Shown here: piece by piece, positions 35,105 through 43,481 of the stretch | Position numbering within the stretch: the stretch's first letter is position 1 | How the letters are laid out: each line of letters begins with the position of its first letter | DNA from: Bhargavaea changchunensis | GTDB lineage: Bacteria; Bacillota; Bacilli; Bacillales_A; Planococcaceae | Assembly (NCBI RefSeq): GCF_042665595.1 | Contig: NZ_JBHTCT010000010.1 | Location: 3,176-67,175 of the forward strand | Length of the DNA: 64,000 nt | Direction of reading: 5' to 3' | Notes under the pieces: generated by a model | The model's database searches: none | The model's input: the letters and a program-made list of their open reading frames with translations, nothing else | Told to the model about the DNA's origin: nothing | Position numbers and translations under genes: made by a program

Positions 35105-35293
35105 CTGAAATAAGGAAGGGAGTTGCAATAAGGCCGCTCGAATTGAAATAAGGGGGCTGAAGTTGCAATAAGGCTGCCCGACTTGAAATAAGGAGGTTGA
35201 AGTTGCAATAACACCGCTCGAATTGAAATAAGGCCGCCCGACTTGCAATAAGGAAACCCGACTTGCAATATGGCCTCCCAAGCCGAAACAAGC
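35105..35293. repeat. Array B: ten units of exactly 20 bp with alternating cores
   Basis: Cores TTGCAATAAGG and TTGAAATAAGG begin at 35123, 35143, 35163, 35183, 35203, 35223, 35243 and 35263, with diverged units at 35105 and 35283. The two core types alternate strictly over the first six. Nine-base linkers vary (CCGCTCGAA, CTGCCCGAC and similar). A 20-bp period shifts all reading frames, so it is not coding. The array ends two bases before the yheE stop. Confidence 0.88.
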
Positions 35294-35294
35294 C

Positions 35295-35498
35295 TCACTC
35301 GTAGACGTGGAACGTCATCAGTTCGTGAATCATCTTCTTGACCTGATCTTCATCCGGCGGTGTTTCGCCTGACCAGACGATCGAGCCGTCCTGGCGGTAG
35401 TCGCCGCCGTAGCGCTTGTTTTTATAATGGAAAGAGAACGTCCAGCCCGGGAGCCGGCCTCCTTCGAACATCGGTTTGTACGTGAAATGCTGCAGCAT
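35295..35498 (-). CDS. yheE: YheE-like small protein (DUF5342)
   Basis: A 67-aa protein starting MLQHFTYKPMFEGG; the pattern FSFHYKNKRYGGDYRQDGSIVW and a C-terminal helix (DEDQVKKMIHELM) match, from memory, B. subtilis YheE. Function unknown. AAAGGG lies nine bases before the chosen ATG; two further in-frame ATGs lie upstream. The position between bmrCD and yheBA agrees with the B. subtilis order. Confidence 0.7.
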   Translation of the reverse strand: MLQHFTYKPMFEGGRLPGWTFSFHYKNKRYGGDYRQDGSIVWSGETPPDEDQVKKMIHELMTFHVYE

Positions 35499-35550
35499 GT
35501 CCCTCATCCCTTTCATGATGGCCGCTCCAAACGCATACCTTGGTGTAAAG

Positions 35551-35961
35551 ATGACGAAAGGATGCGACCGCGTGTTTACCGATCAGCTCCGCGAAGCGAT
35601 AGAGGACAAGTACAAGACGTTCTATTTCTACAAGTCGATGGCTTCGCTCACGAATGACCGGTACTGGCTCGACTTCATCCAGCATGCATTGGATGATGAG
35701 AAGAGCCATTATGAAATGTTCCAGCAGCTCTATTATATGATGACGGGCGACTACGTTCAAAGCCTCAGGAAGCCGGGGCCGGTCGACAATATGAAGGGTG
35801 CGCTCAAGCAGGCGGTCCGCGACGAGCTGGAAGGGACCGATAAATACAAAGTCATGATGCTTGAATCGCCTCTCCAGGAGGGCATCAACCCGTTTTTCAT
35901 TGCGATGCACGACGACATGGAACATGCCATCCGGTTCTCAATGATGTACAACGCCATCTGA
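35551..35961 (+). CDS. Ferritin-like/rubrerythrin-type four-helix protein
   Basis: About 136 aa, helical throughout. Glu and His ligands occur in the pattern expected of a di-iron bundle: an early E (REAIEDKYKTFYFYKS), DDEKSHYEMF (ExxH), DELEGTDKYKVM and HDDMEHAIRF (DxxH). It may store or oxidise iron or manganese, but a full ligand set cannot be confirmed by eye. The start at MTKGCDRVF lacks a strong ribosome site; longer starts overlap the divergent yheE. Followed by a terminator. Confidence 0.7.
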   Translation: MTKGCDRVFTDQLREAIEDKYKTFYFYKSMASLTNDRYWLDFIQHALDDEKSHYEMFQQLYYMMTGDYVQSLRKPGPVDNMKGALKQAVRDELEGTDKYKVMMLESPLQEGINPFFIAMHDDMEHAIRFSMMYNAI

Positions 35962-35978
35962 GGGTGGCGTTCCTTTTT
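35950..35978 (+). terminator. Terminator of the ferritin-like gene
   Basis: AACGCC/GGCGTT stem overlapping the last codons, followed by CCTTTTT. A TATAAT at 35999-36004 probably starts the yheBA transcript. Confidence 0.7.
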
Positions 35979-36036
35979 CTGTATAAGTCTCTGTCTGTTA
36001 TAATGGGACGGACACCAACAGAAAAAGGTGAAGTGA

Positions 36037-37179
36037 TTGAATGCATTTCTGACCATCGCGATGATGGCTGTGATCGGCGCCATCATCGGGGGCATTACGA
36101 ACCATCTGGCGATCAAGATGCTGTTCCGCCCCCATGAGGCTAAATATATCGGCAACTGGCGTGTGCCGTTCACGCCGGGACTCATTCCGAAGCGCCGGGA
36201 CGAGCTGGCCAGGCAGTTCGGCAGAATCGTTGTGGACTACCTTCTGACGCCGGATACGTTCCGGAACAAGCTCTTCACGCCCGCTGTCCGGGAAAAGGCG
36301 GAGGCAGTGATCGGCCGGCTGATCGGCAAGCATGTATTCGGCGGGGATAAGACATTATCAGACTGGCTGGACATGGCGGGTATGCGGGGCGCAGACGAGA
36401 AGATCGAGACAGTCGCGCTCGGTCTCGTGGATGTTAAGTTTGAGGAAGCAAAAGCGCGGCTCCTTACCGGCACAGTCTCGGAGCGGGTGCCTGAACACTG
36501 GATGGAAGAGGCGGAGGAGAAGCTTCCGGAAATCCGCCGCTATATCCTGTCACGCGCCATGGACTATGTGAACTCGGCGGATGGCCGGAAGACGATCCGC
36601 AACATGCTGGATGACTTCCTGGAATCCCGGGGGACATTCGGCGGCATGCTCCAGTCGCTATTCGGGAGTTCGGAAACCCTCGTCGACAAGATTCAGAGAG
36701 AAGGCCTGAAGTTCCTGTCTGCTCCGGGAACCGCACGTCTTTTGGATGGACTGATTGAAGGGGAATATGAGAAACTGAAAAACCGCCCGGTCGAGGAACT
36801 GATCGGTGGATTTGACTGGGACGGCCTGAAGGCATCGGTCCTCGCCTATGTCAGGAAAGAGCTGGCTGCAGGCGACCGGCTGGACCGCACGCTGAAAGAC
36901 TACTGGCCGGAAGGGGAGGCATGGGTGGCGAACAATGTGACGCCCGCCCTCACCGACTTTGCCTTCAGCCAGGCGGAGGCGAAGATGGAAGAGGCGCTCA
37001 GCCGCCTGAAAATCGACCAGATGGTCAAAGAGCAAGTCGACACGTTTCCGGTATCCAGACTGGAAGACCTGGTGCTCGGAATTTCCAAACGGGAGTTCAA
37101 GATGATCACGGTCCTGGGGGCGGTCCTTGGAGGCCTGATCGGGATCTTCCAGGGGATCTTGTCGTTGCTCATTAATTGA
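36037..37179 (+). CDS. yheB: DUF445 membrane protein YheB
   Basis: 380-aa protein. An N-terminal helix with GAIIGGITNHLAIKMLFRP is the DUF445 signature. A long amphipathic and coiled-coil middle (about 60-350) and a C-terminal helix (VLGGLIGIFQGILSLLI) complete it. Both ends are membrane-inserted, so the middle may span a gap between membranes or lie in the cytosol. The start is TTG behind AAAAAGGTGA. The next gene, yheA, starts 15 bp after the stop, forming an operon. Function is not known for certain; a spore-related role is suggested for relatives. Confidence 0.88.
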   Translation: MNAFLTIAMMAVIGAIIGGITNHLAIKMLFRPHEAKYIGNWRVPFTPGLIPKRRDELARQFGRIVVDYLLTPDTFRNKLFTPAVREKAEAVIGRLIGKHVFGGDKTLSDWLDMAGMRGADEKIETVALGLVDVKFEEAKARLLTGTVSERVPEHWMEEAEEKLPEIRRYILSRAMDYVNSADGRKTIRNMLDDFLESRGTFGGMLQSLFGSSETLVDKIQREGLKFLSAPGTARLLDGLIEGEYEKLKNRPVEELIGGFDWDGLKASVLAYVRKELAAGDRLDRTLKDYWPEGEAWVANNVTPALTDFAFSQAEAKMEEALSRLKIDQMVKEQVDTFPVSRLEDLVLGISKREFKMITVLGAVLGGLIGIFQGILSLLIN

Positions 37180-37194
37180 TTGGAGTGATGGAAA

Positions 37195-37542
37195 ATGACA
37201 GTGAATATTTATGATGACATCAACCGGCTCGAAGCGACATTCCGCAAGACGGATGAATACGCAGCGCTTGTCGGAGCGATCGAAAACGTCAAGAATGACG
37301 AAGAGGCGCTGAACATCTTCCGGAACTTCCGGAAGATCCAGATGGACCTCCAGCAAAAGCAGATGGCGGGCGAAGAGATTGACGGCGATGTTCTGGAATA
37401 CGCGCAGAAAACGGCGCAGCTTGCCCAGAACAACCCGAAGATCGCCGGGATGCTGCAGGCTGAAATGCAGCTGAGCCGCATCATCGAAGACGTCAACCGG
37501 ATTCTCATGAAGCCGGTGCAGTCCCTTTACGAGAAAATTTAA
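37195..37542 (+). CDS. yheA: YlbF/YmcA family protein YheA
   Basis: Helical protein of 115 aa. The IYDDINRLEATFRKTDEYAAL start and FRNFRKIQMDLQQKQMAGE middle are typical of the YlbF family. Relatives YlbF and YmcA form the Y-complex that acts with RNase Y and affects competence, biofilm and sporulation; YheA itself has no proven role. Operon with yheB, ended by a terminator. Confidence 0.88.
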   Translation: MTVNIYDDINRLEATFRKTDEYAALVGAIENVKNDEEALNIFRNFRKIQMDLQQKQMAGEEIDGDVLEYAQKTAQLAQNNPKIAGMLQAEMQLSRIIEDVNRILMKPVQSLYEKI

Positions 37543-37550
37543 TGAAGCTC

Positions 37551-37589
37551 AAGCCGTCCGGGGCATATTGCCTTCCGGGCGGCTTTTTT
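37551..37589 (+). terminator. Terminator of yheBA
   Basis: AAGCCGTCCGG/CCGGGCGGCTT stem followed by T6. Confidence 0.88.
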
Positions 37590-37687
37590 GTGTGTTGATT
37601 TCAGTCGTGAACGACTCCGCCTGTCCATACAATGTAGGAAAGTGAATGACTAGTGACGGGTACAGGCAAATGAGAGAGGAGCGGCAA

Positions 37688-38761
37688 ATGAATGAGCTGA
37701 AGGTCTGTGTGATCGGCGCCGGGATGATTTCGGATTTTCATTTGCAGTCGTACAGGCAAAACAGGCGGGTGAAGTTGTACGGGGTGTATGACCTGTCGAT
37801 GGAACGGGCGGCGGAGAAGGCGGTCCGCTTCGGGGTGCAGAAGGTGTTCCGCACAGCGGAAGAGGTGTTTGCGGATCCGGAAGTGGATGCGGTCAGCATC
37901 TGTACATGGAATCACACGCACGCGGAACTCGGCGTGAAGGCACTGGAGCACGGCAAGCACGTGCTGATGGAAAAACCGCTCGCGATGACTTTTCCTGAAG
38001 CGCTTCGGATCAGGGATGCCGCCGTGGAACCGGACATCGTGTTCCAGGTCGGGTTTGTGCGCCGTTTCGCGGCAGGGACACGTGTGCTGAAAACGTTCAT
38101 TGACGACGGATTGCTTGGCGAGATCTATTATGCGAAAGGCACCCATCTCCGCAGAATCGGCAACCCCGGGGGTTGGTTTGCGGACCGTTCGCGGTCGGGC
38201 GGTGGGCCGCTCATTGATCTTGGGGTGCATCTCCTTGATGTCTGCTGGTATTTGATGGGGAAGCCTGAGGTCGCCCGCATCAGGGGAGTGACGTTCAGCG
38301 AGCTCGGAAACCGCGGAAATGTGGAGGGCCTATCGTTTTACAAGGCGGCGGATTACTGCGCCGGCAAGAATGACGTGGAAGATCTGGCGGCGGCAATGGT
38401 CACATTCAAAAACGGGGCAACGTTAATGATTGATGTCTCCTTCAGCCTTCACGCCAAACAGGATGAGACCGCAATCCGGCTCTACGGAAAAAATGGAGGG
38501 GCGGAGCTCGAGCCGGAACTCGTGCTGATGACCGAACAGAACGATACGATTTTAAACATCCATCCGCAGATCGACCATTTGACGATTGATTTTGATGAGG
38601 CGTTCGGTGCGGAAATCGACCATTTTGTCGAGTGTTGCCTGGACGGTAAAAAGTCGGAAGCGCCGCTTGAGGACGGGATTGAAGTGATGAAGATGCTGGA
38701 CGGTGTCTACGAATCATCCAAAACCGGACGGGAGGTCGTTTACGATCAGGATGACCAATAA
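37688..38761 (+). CDS. Gfo/Idh/MocA family oxidoreductase
   Basis: Sugar or inositol dehydrogenase-type enzyme of 357 aa. Rossmann start ELKVCVIGAGMIS, catalytic MEKPLA (Lys of the EKP motif) near residue 100, and GGPLIDLGVHLLDVCWYLMG with the active-site Asp/His. NAD(P) is the expected cofactor. The start is the ATG behind AGAGGAG. Its stop overlaps the ATG of the next gene (ATGACCAATAA), so the two form a coupled pair for catabolism of a sugar, inositol or glycoside. The exact substrate is unknown; no transporter or regulator accompanies it. Confidence 0.87.
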   Translation: MNELKVCVIGAGMISDFHLQSYRQNRRVKLYGVYDLSMERAAEKAVRFGVQKVFRTAEEVFADPEVDAVSICTWNHTHAELGVKALEHGKHVLMEKPLAMTFPEALRIRDAAVEPDIVFQVGFVRRFAAGTRVLKTFIDDGLLGEIYYAKGTHLRRIGNPGGWFADRSRSGGGPLIDLGVHLLDVCWYLMGKPEVARIRGVTFSELGNRGNVEGLSFYKAADYCAGKNDVEDLAAAMVTFKNGATLMIDVSFSLHAKQDETAIRLYGKNGGAELEPELVLMTEQNDTILNIHPQIDHLTIDFDEAFGAEIDHFVECCLDGKKSEAPLEDGIEVMKMLDGVYESSKTGREVVYDQDDQ

Positions 38762-39632
38762 AGTCGGGATCATAACGGATAACTTGAGGCTGCCGGTGCG
38801 GGAGGCATTGAAGAAGGCGAAGGAAATGGGGGCTGACGGTGTCCAGATGTATGCGGTATCGGGTGAACTGGATCCTGCGGAAATGAGTCCCACAAAAAGG
38901 CGGGAGCTGAAGGCGTTCATCGATGACCTCGGTCTTGAGGTCTCGGCACTTTGCGGGGATCTGGGCGGACACGGATTTCAGGACCCGGAGGCGAACCCTG
39001 CGAAGATCGAGAAGTCAAAGCGAATCATTGACCTCGCCAAGGACCTTGGAACGGATATTGTGACGACGCATATCGGGATTGTGCCGGAGGATGAATCGGG
39101 CAGAATCTATGCGGCCATGCAGGAAGCCTGCAGGGGCCTCGCGTCCTTTGCAAAAGGGATGGACGGGTATTTCGCGATCGAGACGGGACCGGAGACAAGC
39201 ATCCGGCTGAAGAAGTTTCTGGACAGCCTTCCGGGGGACGGCGTTTCGGTGAACTTCGATCCCGCGAATCTCGTCATGGTCACCGGAGATGATCCTGTGC
39301 AGGGGGTGCATGTGCTGAAGGAATATATCGTCCATACCCATGTAAAAGACGGCGTCCGGCTGCGTGCGGCTGATCCTCGCGATGTGTACGGGATGCACGG
39401 ATACTGTCCGGGCGGCTCACACGAAGAGATTGCGGAGATGGTGGAGCGGGGGGACTTTTTCCGGGAGGTCCCGCCGGGAGAGGGGGCGGTCGATTTTGAT
39501 GCCTACTTCCGGGCACTTCAAGACATCGGTTATGACGGGTACCTGACCGTGGAGCGGGAAGTGAGGGCAGATCCGGTACGGGATATCTCGGAAGCGATCC
39601 GGTTCATCAACCAGTACCGGCATCCGCCGTGA
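38751..39632 (+). CDS. Sugar phosphate isomerase/epimerase (xylose-isomerase-like TIM barrel)
   Basis: 293-aa TIM-barrel protein of the AP-endonuclease-2/IolE type. Metal-site candidates: DIVTTHIGIVPED, FAIETGPETS, SVNFDPANLVMV and VHTHVKDGVRLRA, followed by PPGEGAVDFDAYF. Glu, Asp and His positions fit a divalent metal centre. Translationally coupled to the upstream oxidoreductase, so it probably isomerises or epimerises the oxidised sugar. Substrate unknown. Confidence 0.85.
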   Translation: MTNKVGIITDNLRLPVREALKKAKEMGADGVQMYAVSGELDPAEMSPTKRRELKAFIDDLGLEVSALCGDLGGHGFQDPEANPAKIEKSKRIIDLAKDLGTDIVTTHIGIVPEDESGRIYAAMQEACRGLASFAKGMDGYFAIETGPETSIRLKKFLDSLPGDGVSVNFDPANLVMVTGDDPVQGVHVLKEYIVHTHVKDGVRLRAADPRDVYGMHGYCPGGSHEEIAEMVERGDFFREVPPGEGAVDFDAYFRALQDIGYDGYLTVEREVRADPVRDISEAIRFINQYRHPP

Positions 39633-39730
39633 GATAGAAAAAGCACATTCGGCAGAAGAAAATGAATTCGGCGGACCTGTCTGCTATAATAAACGGAGAT
39701 TTTTCATTCCACTGAAACAAGGAGCACAAC

Positions 39731-41242
39731 ATGAAACCCATTCATATACAGCAACAATTCGATCACGACTGGATCCGCATGTTCCAACATATCGCCAATC
39801 TGTTTTTCGAGGAGACTGAAATGACCGGTGAGAAGCCGGAGGACGGCATCAGCGTCTCGATGGACTGGTCCGAAGAACGTGGAACCATCAGCGGCCGGGC
39901 GGTGCTCCTGGAAGGCAATCGGGAATTCACCGCTGCCTACGAAGAGGAATCCGCACACGGCGGCGATCCGAAAGCCGAAAAACGCCAGCTGAAGCGGGTG
40001 CTTTCCCATGTCTTCCTCGATGTCCTCGAGCAATCGACAGGGCTGATCCAGCCGTGGGGCATCCTGACCGGCATGCGTCCGACGAAGCTGTACCACAAGA
40101 TGCGCCGGCAGGGACTCACTCATGAGGAAATCTCGGAGCGGCTCATCAGCGAATACCGCATCACGCCGGAAAAGATCGAACTCATGAAAGACATCGTCGC
40201 CCGGCAACTGAAGATGATCCCGGATCTCGACCGGATCGGCGAGGAAGTCAGCGTCTACATCGGCATCCCGTTTTGTCCGACGAAGTGTGCCTACTGCACA
40301 TTCCCGGCTTACGCGCTCCCGCGCCGCGGCACGCGCGTCCAGTCGTTCCTGGACGGACTGCACGTGGAGATCGAGGAAATCGGTGCCTGGCTGAAAGAGC
40401 GCGGAATCAAAGTGACGTCCGTCTATTTCGGCGGCGGCACGCCGACCTCGATCGAAGCGCATGAGATGGATGCGCTCTACGAGACGCTTTACAAGTCCTT
40501 CCCGGACATTGAAAACGTCCGGGAAATCACGGTCGAGGCGGGACGTCCCGACACGATCACGCCGGAGAAGATCGATGTGCTGAAAAAGTGGAACATCGAC
40601 CGGATCAGCGTCAATCCCCAGTCGTACACCGACGAGACCCTCAAGGCGATCGGGCGGTTCCACACCGTGCAGGAGACGATCGACAAGTTCCACCTGTCCC
40701 GCGAGATGGGCATGAACAATATCAACATGGACCTGATCATCGGCCTGCCGAACGAGGGGACGGAGGAGTTTGCGCACTCGCTCGCCGAGACGGAAAAGCT
40801 CCAGCCGGAATCGCTCACCGTCCATACGCTGTCGTTCAAGCGGGCGTCCGAGATGACGCGCAACCGCTCCAAGTACACAGTGGCGGACCGCGACACCGTC
40901 GTCGACATGATGCACATGGCGCAAAATTGGACCGCGCGGAATGGTTACGTCCCGTACTACCTGTACCGCCAGAAAAACATCCTCGGCAACCTCGAGAACG
41001 TCGGCTATTCCAAGCCGGGCGAGGAAAGCATCTATAACATCGTCATCATGGAAGAGGTCCAGACGATCATCGGGCTCGGTTGCGGCGCATCCAGCAAGTT
41101 CGTCCATCCTGGAACCGGCCGCATCACCCAGTTCCACAACCCGAAAGACCCGTCCGCCTACATCCTGAGCTATTCGGAATCGATCGACAAGAAGCTCGAA
41201 ATGCTGGACGAACTGTTTGGGGGAGCCGTGCCGGCAAAGTAA
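39731..41242 (+). CDS. hemZ: HemZ, coproporphyrinogen III dehydrogenase-like radical SAM protein
   Basis: Radical SAM enzyme of 503 aa. The cluster motif CPTKCAYC (Cys182/186/189) sits in SVYIGIPFCPTKCAYCTF, followed by YFGGGTPTS and RISVNPQSY, which are HemN-family marks. The N-terminal 165 residues are an extra domain special to HemZ. In B. subtilis HemZ is grouped with oxygen-independent coproporphyrinogen oxidases, although activity has been debated. A TATAAT at 39685-39690 suggests its own promoter. Position between yheA and yhaR agrees with B. subtilis. Confidence 0.92.
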   Translation: MKPIHIQQQFDHDWIRMFQHIANLFFEETEMTGEKPEDGISVSMDWSEERGTISGRAVLLEGNREFTAAYEEESAHGGDPKAEKRQLKRVLSHVFLDVLEQSTGLIQPWGILTGMRPTKLYHKMRRQGLTHEEISERLISEYRITPEKIELMKDIVARQLKMIPDLDRIGEEVSVYIGIPFCPTKCAYCTFPAYALPRRGTRVQSFLDGLHVEIEEIGAWLKERGIKVTSVYFGGGTPTSIEAHEMDALYETLYKSFPDIENVREITVEAGRPDTITPEKIDVLKKWNIDRISVNPQSYTDETLKAIGRFHTVQETIDKFHLSREMGMNNINMDLIIGLPNEGTEEFAHSLAETEKLQPESLTVHTLSFKRASEMTRNRSKYTVADRDTVVDMMHMAQNWTARNGYVPYYLYRQKNILGNLENVGYSKPGEESIYNIVIMEEVQTIIGLGCGASSKFVHPGTGRITQFHNPKDPSAYILSYSESIDKKLEMLDELFGGAVPAK

Positions 41243-41260
41243 AAACGAGATCAAAAATAC

Positions 41261-41297
41261 AAGAGACCAAACCCATTTCGGTTTGGTCTCCTTTTTT
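41261..41297. terminator. Bidirectional terminator
   Basis: Perfect stem GAGACCAAAC/GTTTGGTCTC with T6, between hemZ and the convergent VOC gene. Confidence 0.88.
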
Positions 41298-41707
41298 CAT
41301 TTGTTCGGGTTCTCTTCCAGGTGATCCTGGTAGAAAGGCGAATCCGGGTCTTCTTCAACGACGCTGAACGTATTGCCGTCCAGGTCAAAGAAGTCAAAGT
41401 ATTTCATGCCGTTTGCTTCCTTAATCGGCGTGGTGACGACAGCGCGGGTGCTGAGTTTCAGGTGCAGGTCGCGGGCGTCCGTGACAAGCAGGTTGAAAAA
41501 CACATGACGCTCTTTTTCGTCCACGAAGAATTCCGTACCCTGCTGCGTTTTCGTGCGCACAAGCGCAAGCTGTGCGGAGCCGTCCGGCAGCGCATAGCCG
41601 ATTCCTCCTTCCCACTCGCCGATCCGCTTGAGATCCAGACGGGATTCATACCAATCGGCAGAGTGGTTCAAGTCCGATACCGGGACAAAGATGCTTCCGA
41701 TTTTCAT
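41297..41707 (-). CDS. VOC/glyoxalase-fold protein
   Basis: Small metalloenzyme-fold protein of 136 aa. PVSDLNHSADWYESRLDLK at the start and FDFFDLDGNTFSVVEEDP near the end are the two beta-alpha-beta-beta-beta modules of the vicinal-oxygen-chelate fold. Glyoxalase, resistance protein or dioxygenase roles are all possible. The C-terminal extension (YQDHLEENPNK) is not part of the fold. Single gene. Confidence 0.82.
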   Translation of the reverse strand: MKIGSIFVPVSDLNHSADWYESRLDLKRIGEWEGGIGYALPDGSAQLALVRTKTQQGTEFFVDEKERHVFFNLLVTDARDLHLKLSTRAVVTTPIKEANGMKYFDFFDLDGNTFSVVEEDPDSPFYQDHLEENPNK

Positions 41708-41902
41708 GGTCAGTACCTCCCTGAGACATGCTTTCCGCTCTATTATAACGAATACGGCAGCTCTATTGTTGGGATGAGTGCTCCTATCCGGTATCTGAAG
41801 TGATTTTTAATTTCAGAACAAAAAAGGGAAACGCCTGAACGGTACCGAAAGCCTATAGTGGTGAACGACTATTCATATAATTGATAGGAAGAGGTGTCGT
41901 TT

Positions 41903-42685
41903 TTGGCTTACGAAACAATCCGGCTTGAACGGGAAGGGAAAATTGCGCGTCTGGTGCTGAACCGGCCTGATGCGATGAATGCGATGAACAGCACGATGAT
42001 GAAGGAACTCGCCGATGCCTTGGAAGAACTCAAAGAAGACCGCTCCACCCAGGTGGTCATCCTGAAAGGCGAAGGCCGCGCGTTTTCCGCGGGGGGTGAC
42101 ATCAAGGAGATGATCGACCCGGAAAGCCCGATGGACCTGAGCATCGTCATGAAAGACGTCAGTCGCCTGGCGATTGCGCTTTATACACTGCCTCAGATCA
42201 CCATCGCTTCGGTGCATGGCGCCGCAGCTGGCCTGGGATTCAGCATGGTACTCGCGTGCGACGTCATTATCGCGGAGAAATCGGCAAAGCTTGCAATGAA
42301 CTTTATCGGCATCGGCCTTGTGCCGGATGGCGGCGGACACTTCTTCCTGAAGGAGCGGATCGGCGTCCCGAAAGCGAAGCAGATGATCTGGGCGGGCGAT
42401 GTCATGCAAGCCGAACAGGCAGCAGGCTGGGGACTTATCGATGAAGTCGCACAGGACGGCACGGCTCATAAAGAATCGGAAGGGATGGCGCAGAAGCTCC
42501 TGTCCACACCGATCAGTGCGATGATCGCTTCGAAAGGCATCCTCCACACGTCACGTCTGGAAGAACTACGCAGCGTCCTCGAGCTCGAAACAGACGCCCA
42601 GCAGGCGATGAAGGAAACCGCGGACCATAAAGAAGGGATCAAGGCATTCGTCGAGAAAAGAAAGCCGGCTTTCACAGGGAAATAA
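41903..42685 (+). CDS. yhaR: Enoyl-CoA hydratase/isomerase family protein
   Basis: Crotonase-fold protein of 260 aa. The oxyanion-hole stretches EGRAFSAGGDIKEM and HGAAAGLGFSMVLACDVI are clear, and IGLVPDGGGHFFL carries a residue usual at one acid position. Family members hydrate enoyl-CoA or isomerise double bonds; B. subtilis YhaR is at the same locus. The start is TTG eight bases after GGAAGAGG; a GTG three codons upstream overlaps the ribosome site. Confidence 0.88.
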   Translation: MAYETIRLEREGKIARLVLNRPDAMNAMNSTMMKELADALEELKEDRSTQVVILKGEGRAFSAGGDIKEMIDPESPMDLSIVMKDVSRLAIALYTLPQITIASVHGAAAGLGFSMVLACDVIIAEKSAKLAMNFIGIGLVPDGGGHFFLKERIGVPKAKQMIWAGDVMQAEQAAGWGLIDEVAQDGTAHKESEGMAQKLLSTPISAMIASKGILHTSRLEELRSVLELETDAQQAMKETADHKEGIKAFVEKRKPAFTGK

Positions 42686-42690
42686 AGAGG

Positions 42691-42732
42691 AACCCCGCAG
42701 TATCCGAGAAAACGGATGCTGCGGGGTTTTTT
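42691..42732. terminator. Bidirectional terminator
   Basis: Stem AACCCCGCAGTATCCG/CGGATGCTGCGGGGTT with T6, between yhaR and the small convergent gene. Confidence 0.9.
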
Positions 42733-42736
42733 CGTA

Positions 42737-42922
42737 TCAGGAATGGAACAGCAGCAGTTTGCCTTCCGGAGAGGCGAGGCGGTGAGTCTGTTCGGACAAT
42801 TCCTTTTCTTCGAGGAGAGCGCGCCCCTTTTCCTTCGCCGCGTCGTCATGCTCCGCCTGGAACGACTCCTCCGTGATCAGTTCCCCGTCCTGCTTGTATG
42901 CCGTCAGTTTATACGTCTTCAT
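42737..42922 (-). CDS. Small conserved protein, YhzD-like
   Basis: 61 aa, starting MKTYKLTAYKQDGELITEES and ending SPEGKLLLFHS. A beta-strand, helix, beta-strand layout is expected. It resembles the YhzD family from memory; function unknown. AAAGGGGG lies ahead of the ATG, and a terminator follows. Confidence 0.7.
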   Translation of the reverse strand: MKTYKLTAYKQDGELITEESFQAEHDDAAKEKGRALLEEKELSEQTHRLASPEGKLLLFHS

Positions 42923-42987
42923 TTCAGCATCCCCCTTTCACTACTATCCCCATTATAAAAGATATTCTGAAAAAATGAAGAATTATT

Positions 42988-43063
42988 GTAAAGGTCGCTT
43001 GACGCTATGAATAAAGTAAAGTAAGCTTTACGTAAAGTTTTAGTTACGTAAAGGAGGCTTTAC
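42988..43063 (+). promoter_or_regulatory. Promoter with six GTAAAG/CTTTAC hexamers
   Basis: TTGACG (42999-43004), 17-bp spacer and TAAGCT (43022-43027) form a promoter. GTAAAG occurs at 42988, 43016, 43032 and 43048, and CTTTAC at 43026 and 43058. CTTTACGTAAAG (43026-43037) is a perfect palindrome. The set covers -35, -10 and ribosome site of an operon coding an XRE regulator, so auto-repression is likely. Confidence 0.65.
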
Positions 43064-43064
43064 T

Positions 43065-43469
43065 TTGGCCGTGCAGAATTTTGCCTCCCTGAAGGCACCG
43101 GGGAAAGGTGTCTTCACAGGGCTTGCGATTTTTCATACTGCCGTAGCGGGACTGTTCGTCCTTTCATCGGTTCTTTCGGGAGAGTTTCCGCTTGGGCATG
43201 AGCTTATGCTGACCTCCATGGCAATCATGCTGTGGTGCCTGTCTGCGCTGCACCCGCATTTTGCCGCGGATGATGAGCGCTGGAGGAGAATCCGGGAACG
43301 CGGGATGTTCTACAACTACATTGTTTTGTTGATATTCCTGGCGTTTCTCGTGAATGTTTTCGCTCTGACACCTCTGGAAATGAGCGGCTATCAGACCGTT
43401 TCCGTCATTGCCTCGTTCCTCGTTTCATCGGTATTTATCACATTCGTCATTTTGTCCAAGAGGATGTAG
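43065..43469 (+). CDS. Four-helix membrane protein with DERWRRI motif
   Basis: 134 aa with four predicted helices. The central loop DDERWRRIRERGMFYNYI is shared with the next gene. The start is TTG seven bases after AAAGGAGG. First gene of a four-gene operon (two paralogous membrane proteins, an XRE regulator and a further membrane protein). Such small membrane proteins beside compact XRE regulators are common in Firmicutes (DUF2178/DUF3796-like), function unknown. Confidence 0.75.
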   Translation: MAVQNFASLKAPGKGVFTGLAIFHTAVAGLFVLSSVLSGEFPLGHELMLTSMAIMLWCLSALHPHFAADDERWRRIRERGMFYNYIVLLIFLAFLVNVFALTPLEMSGYQTVSVIASFLVSSVFITFVILSKRM

Positions 43470-43481
43470 GGAGTGGAATAT

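Noticed and set aside
29264..35293. CRISPR array at loci A or B
   Set aside because: Period of 20-21 bp with 9-base linkers is too short for repeat-spacer units, and no cas genes are seen.
35079..35298. Overlapping 64-74-aa frames on the minus strand across array B
   Set aside because: They exist in all three frames because of the 20-bp repeat; no ribosome site; period not a multiple of three.
39704..41254. 516-aa open frame antisense to hemZ
   Set aside because: Exact antisense shadow of a strongly motif-supported gene; typical of GC-rich codon bias, no ribosome site, no recognisable motif.
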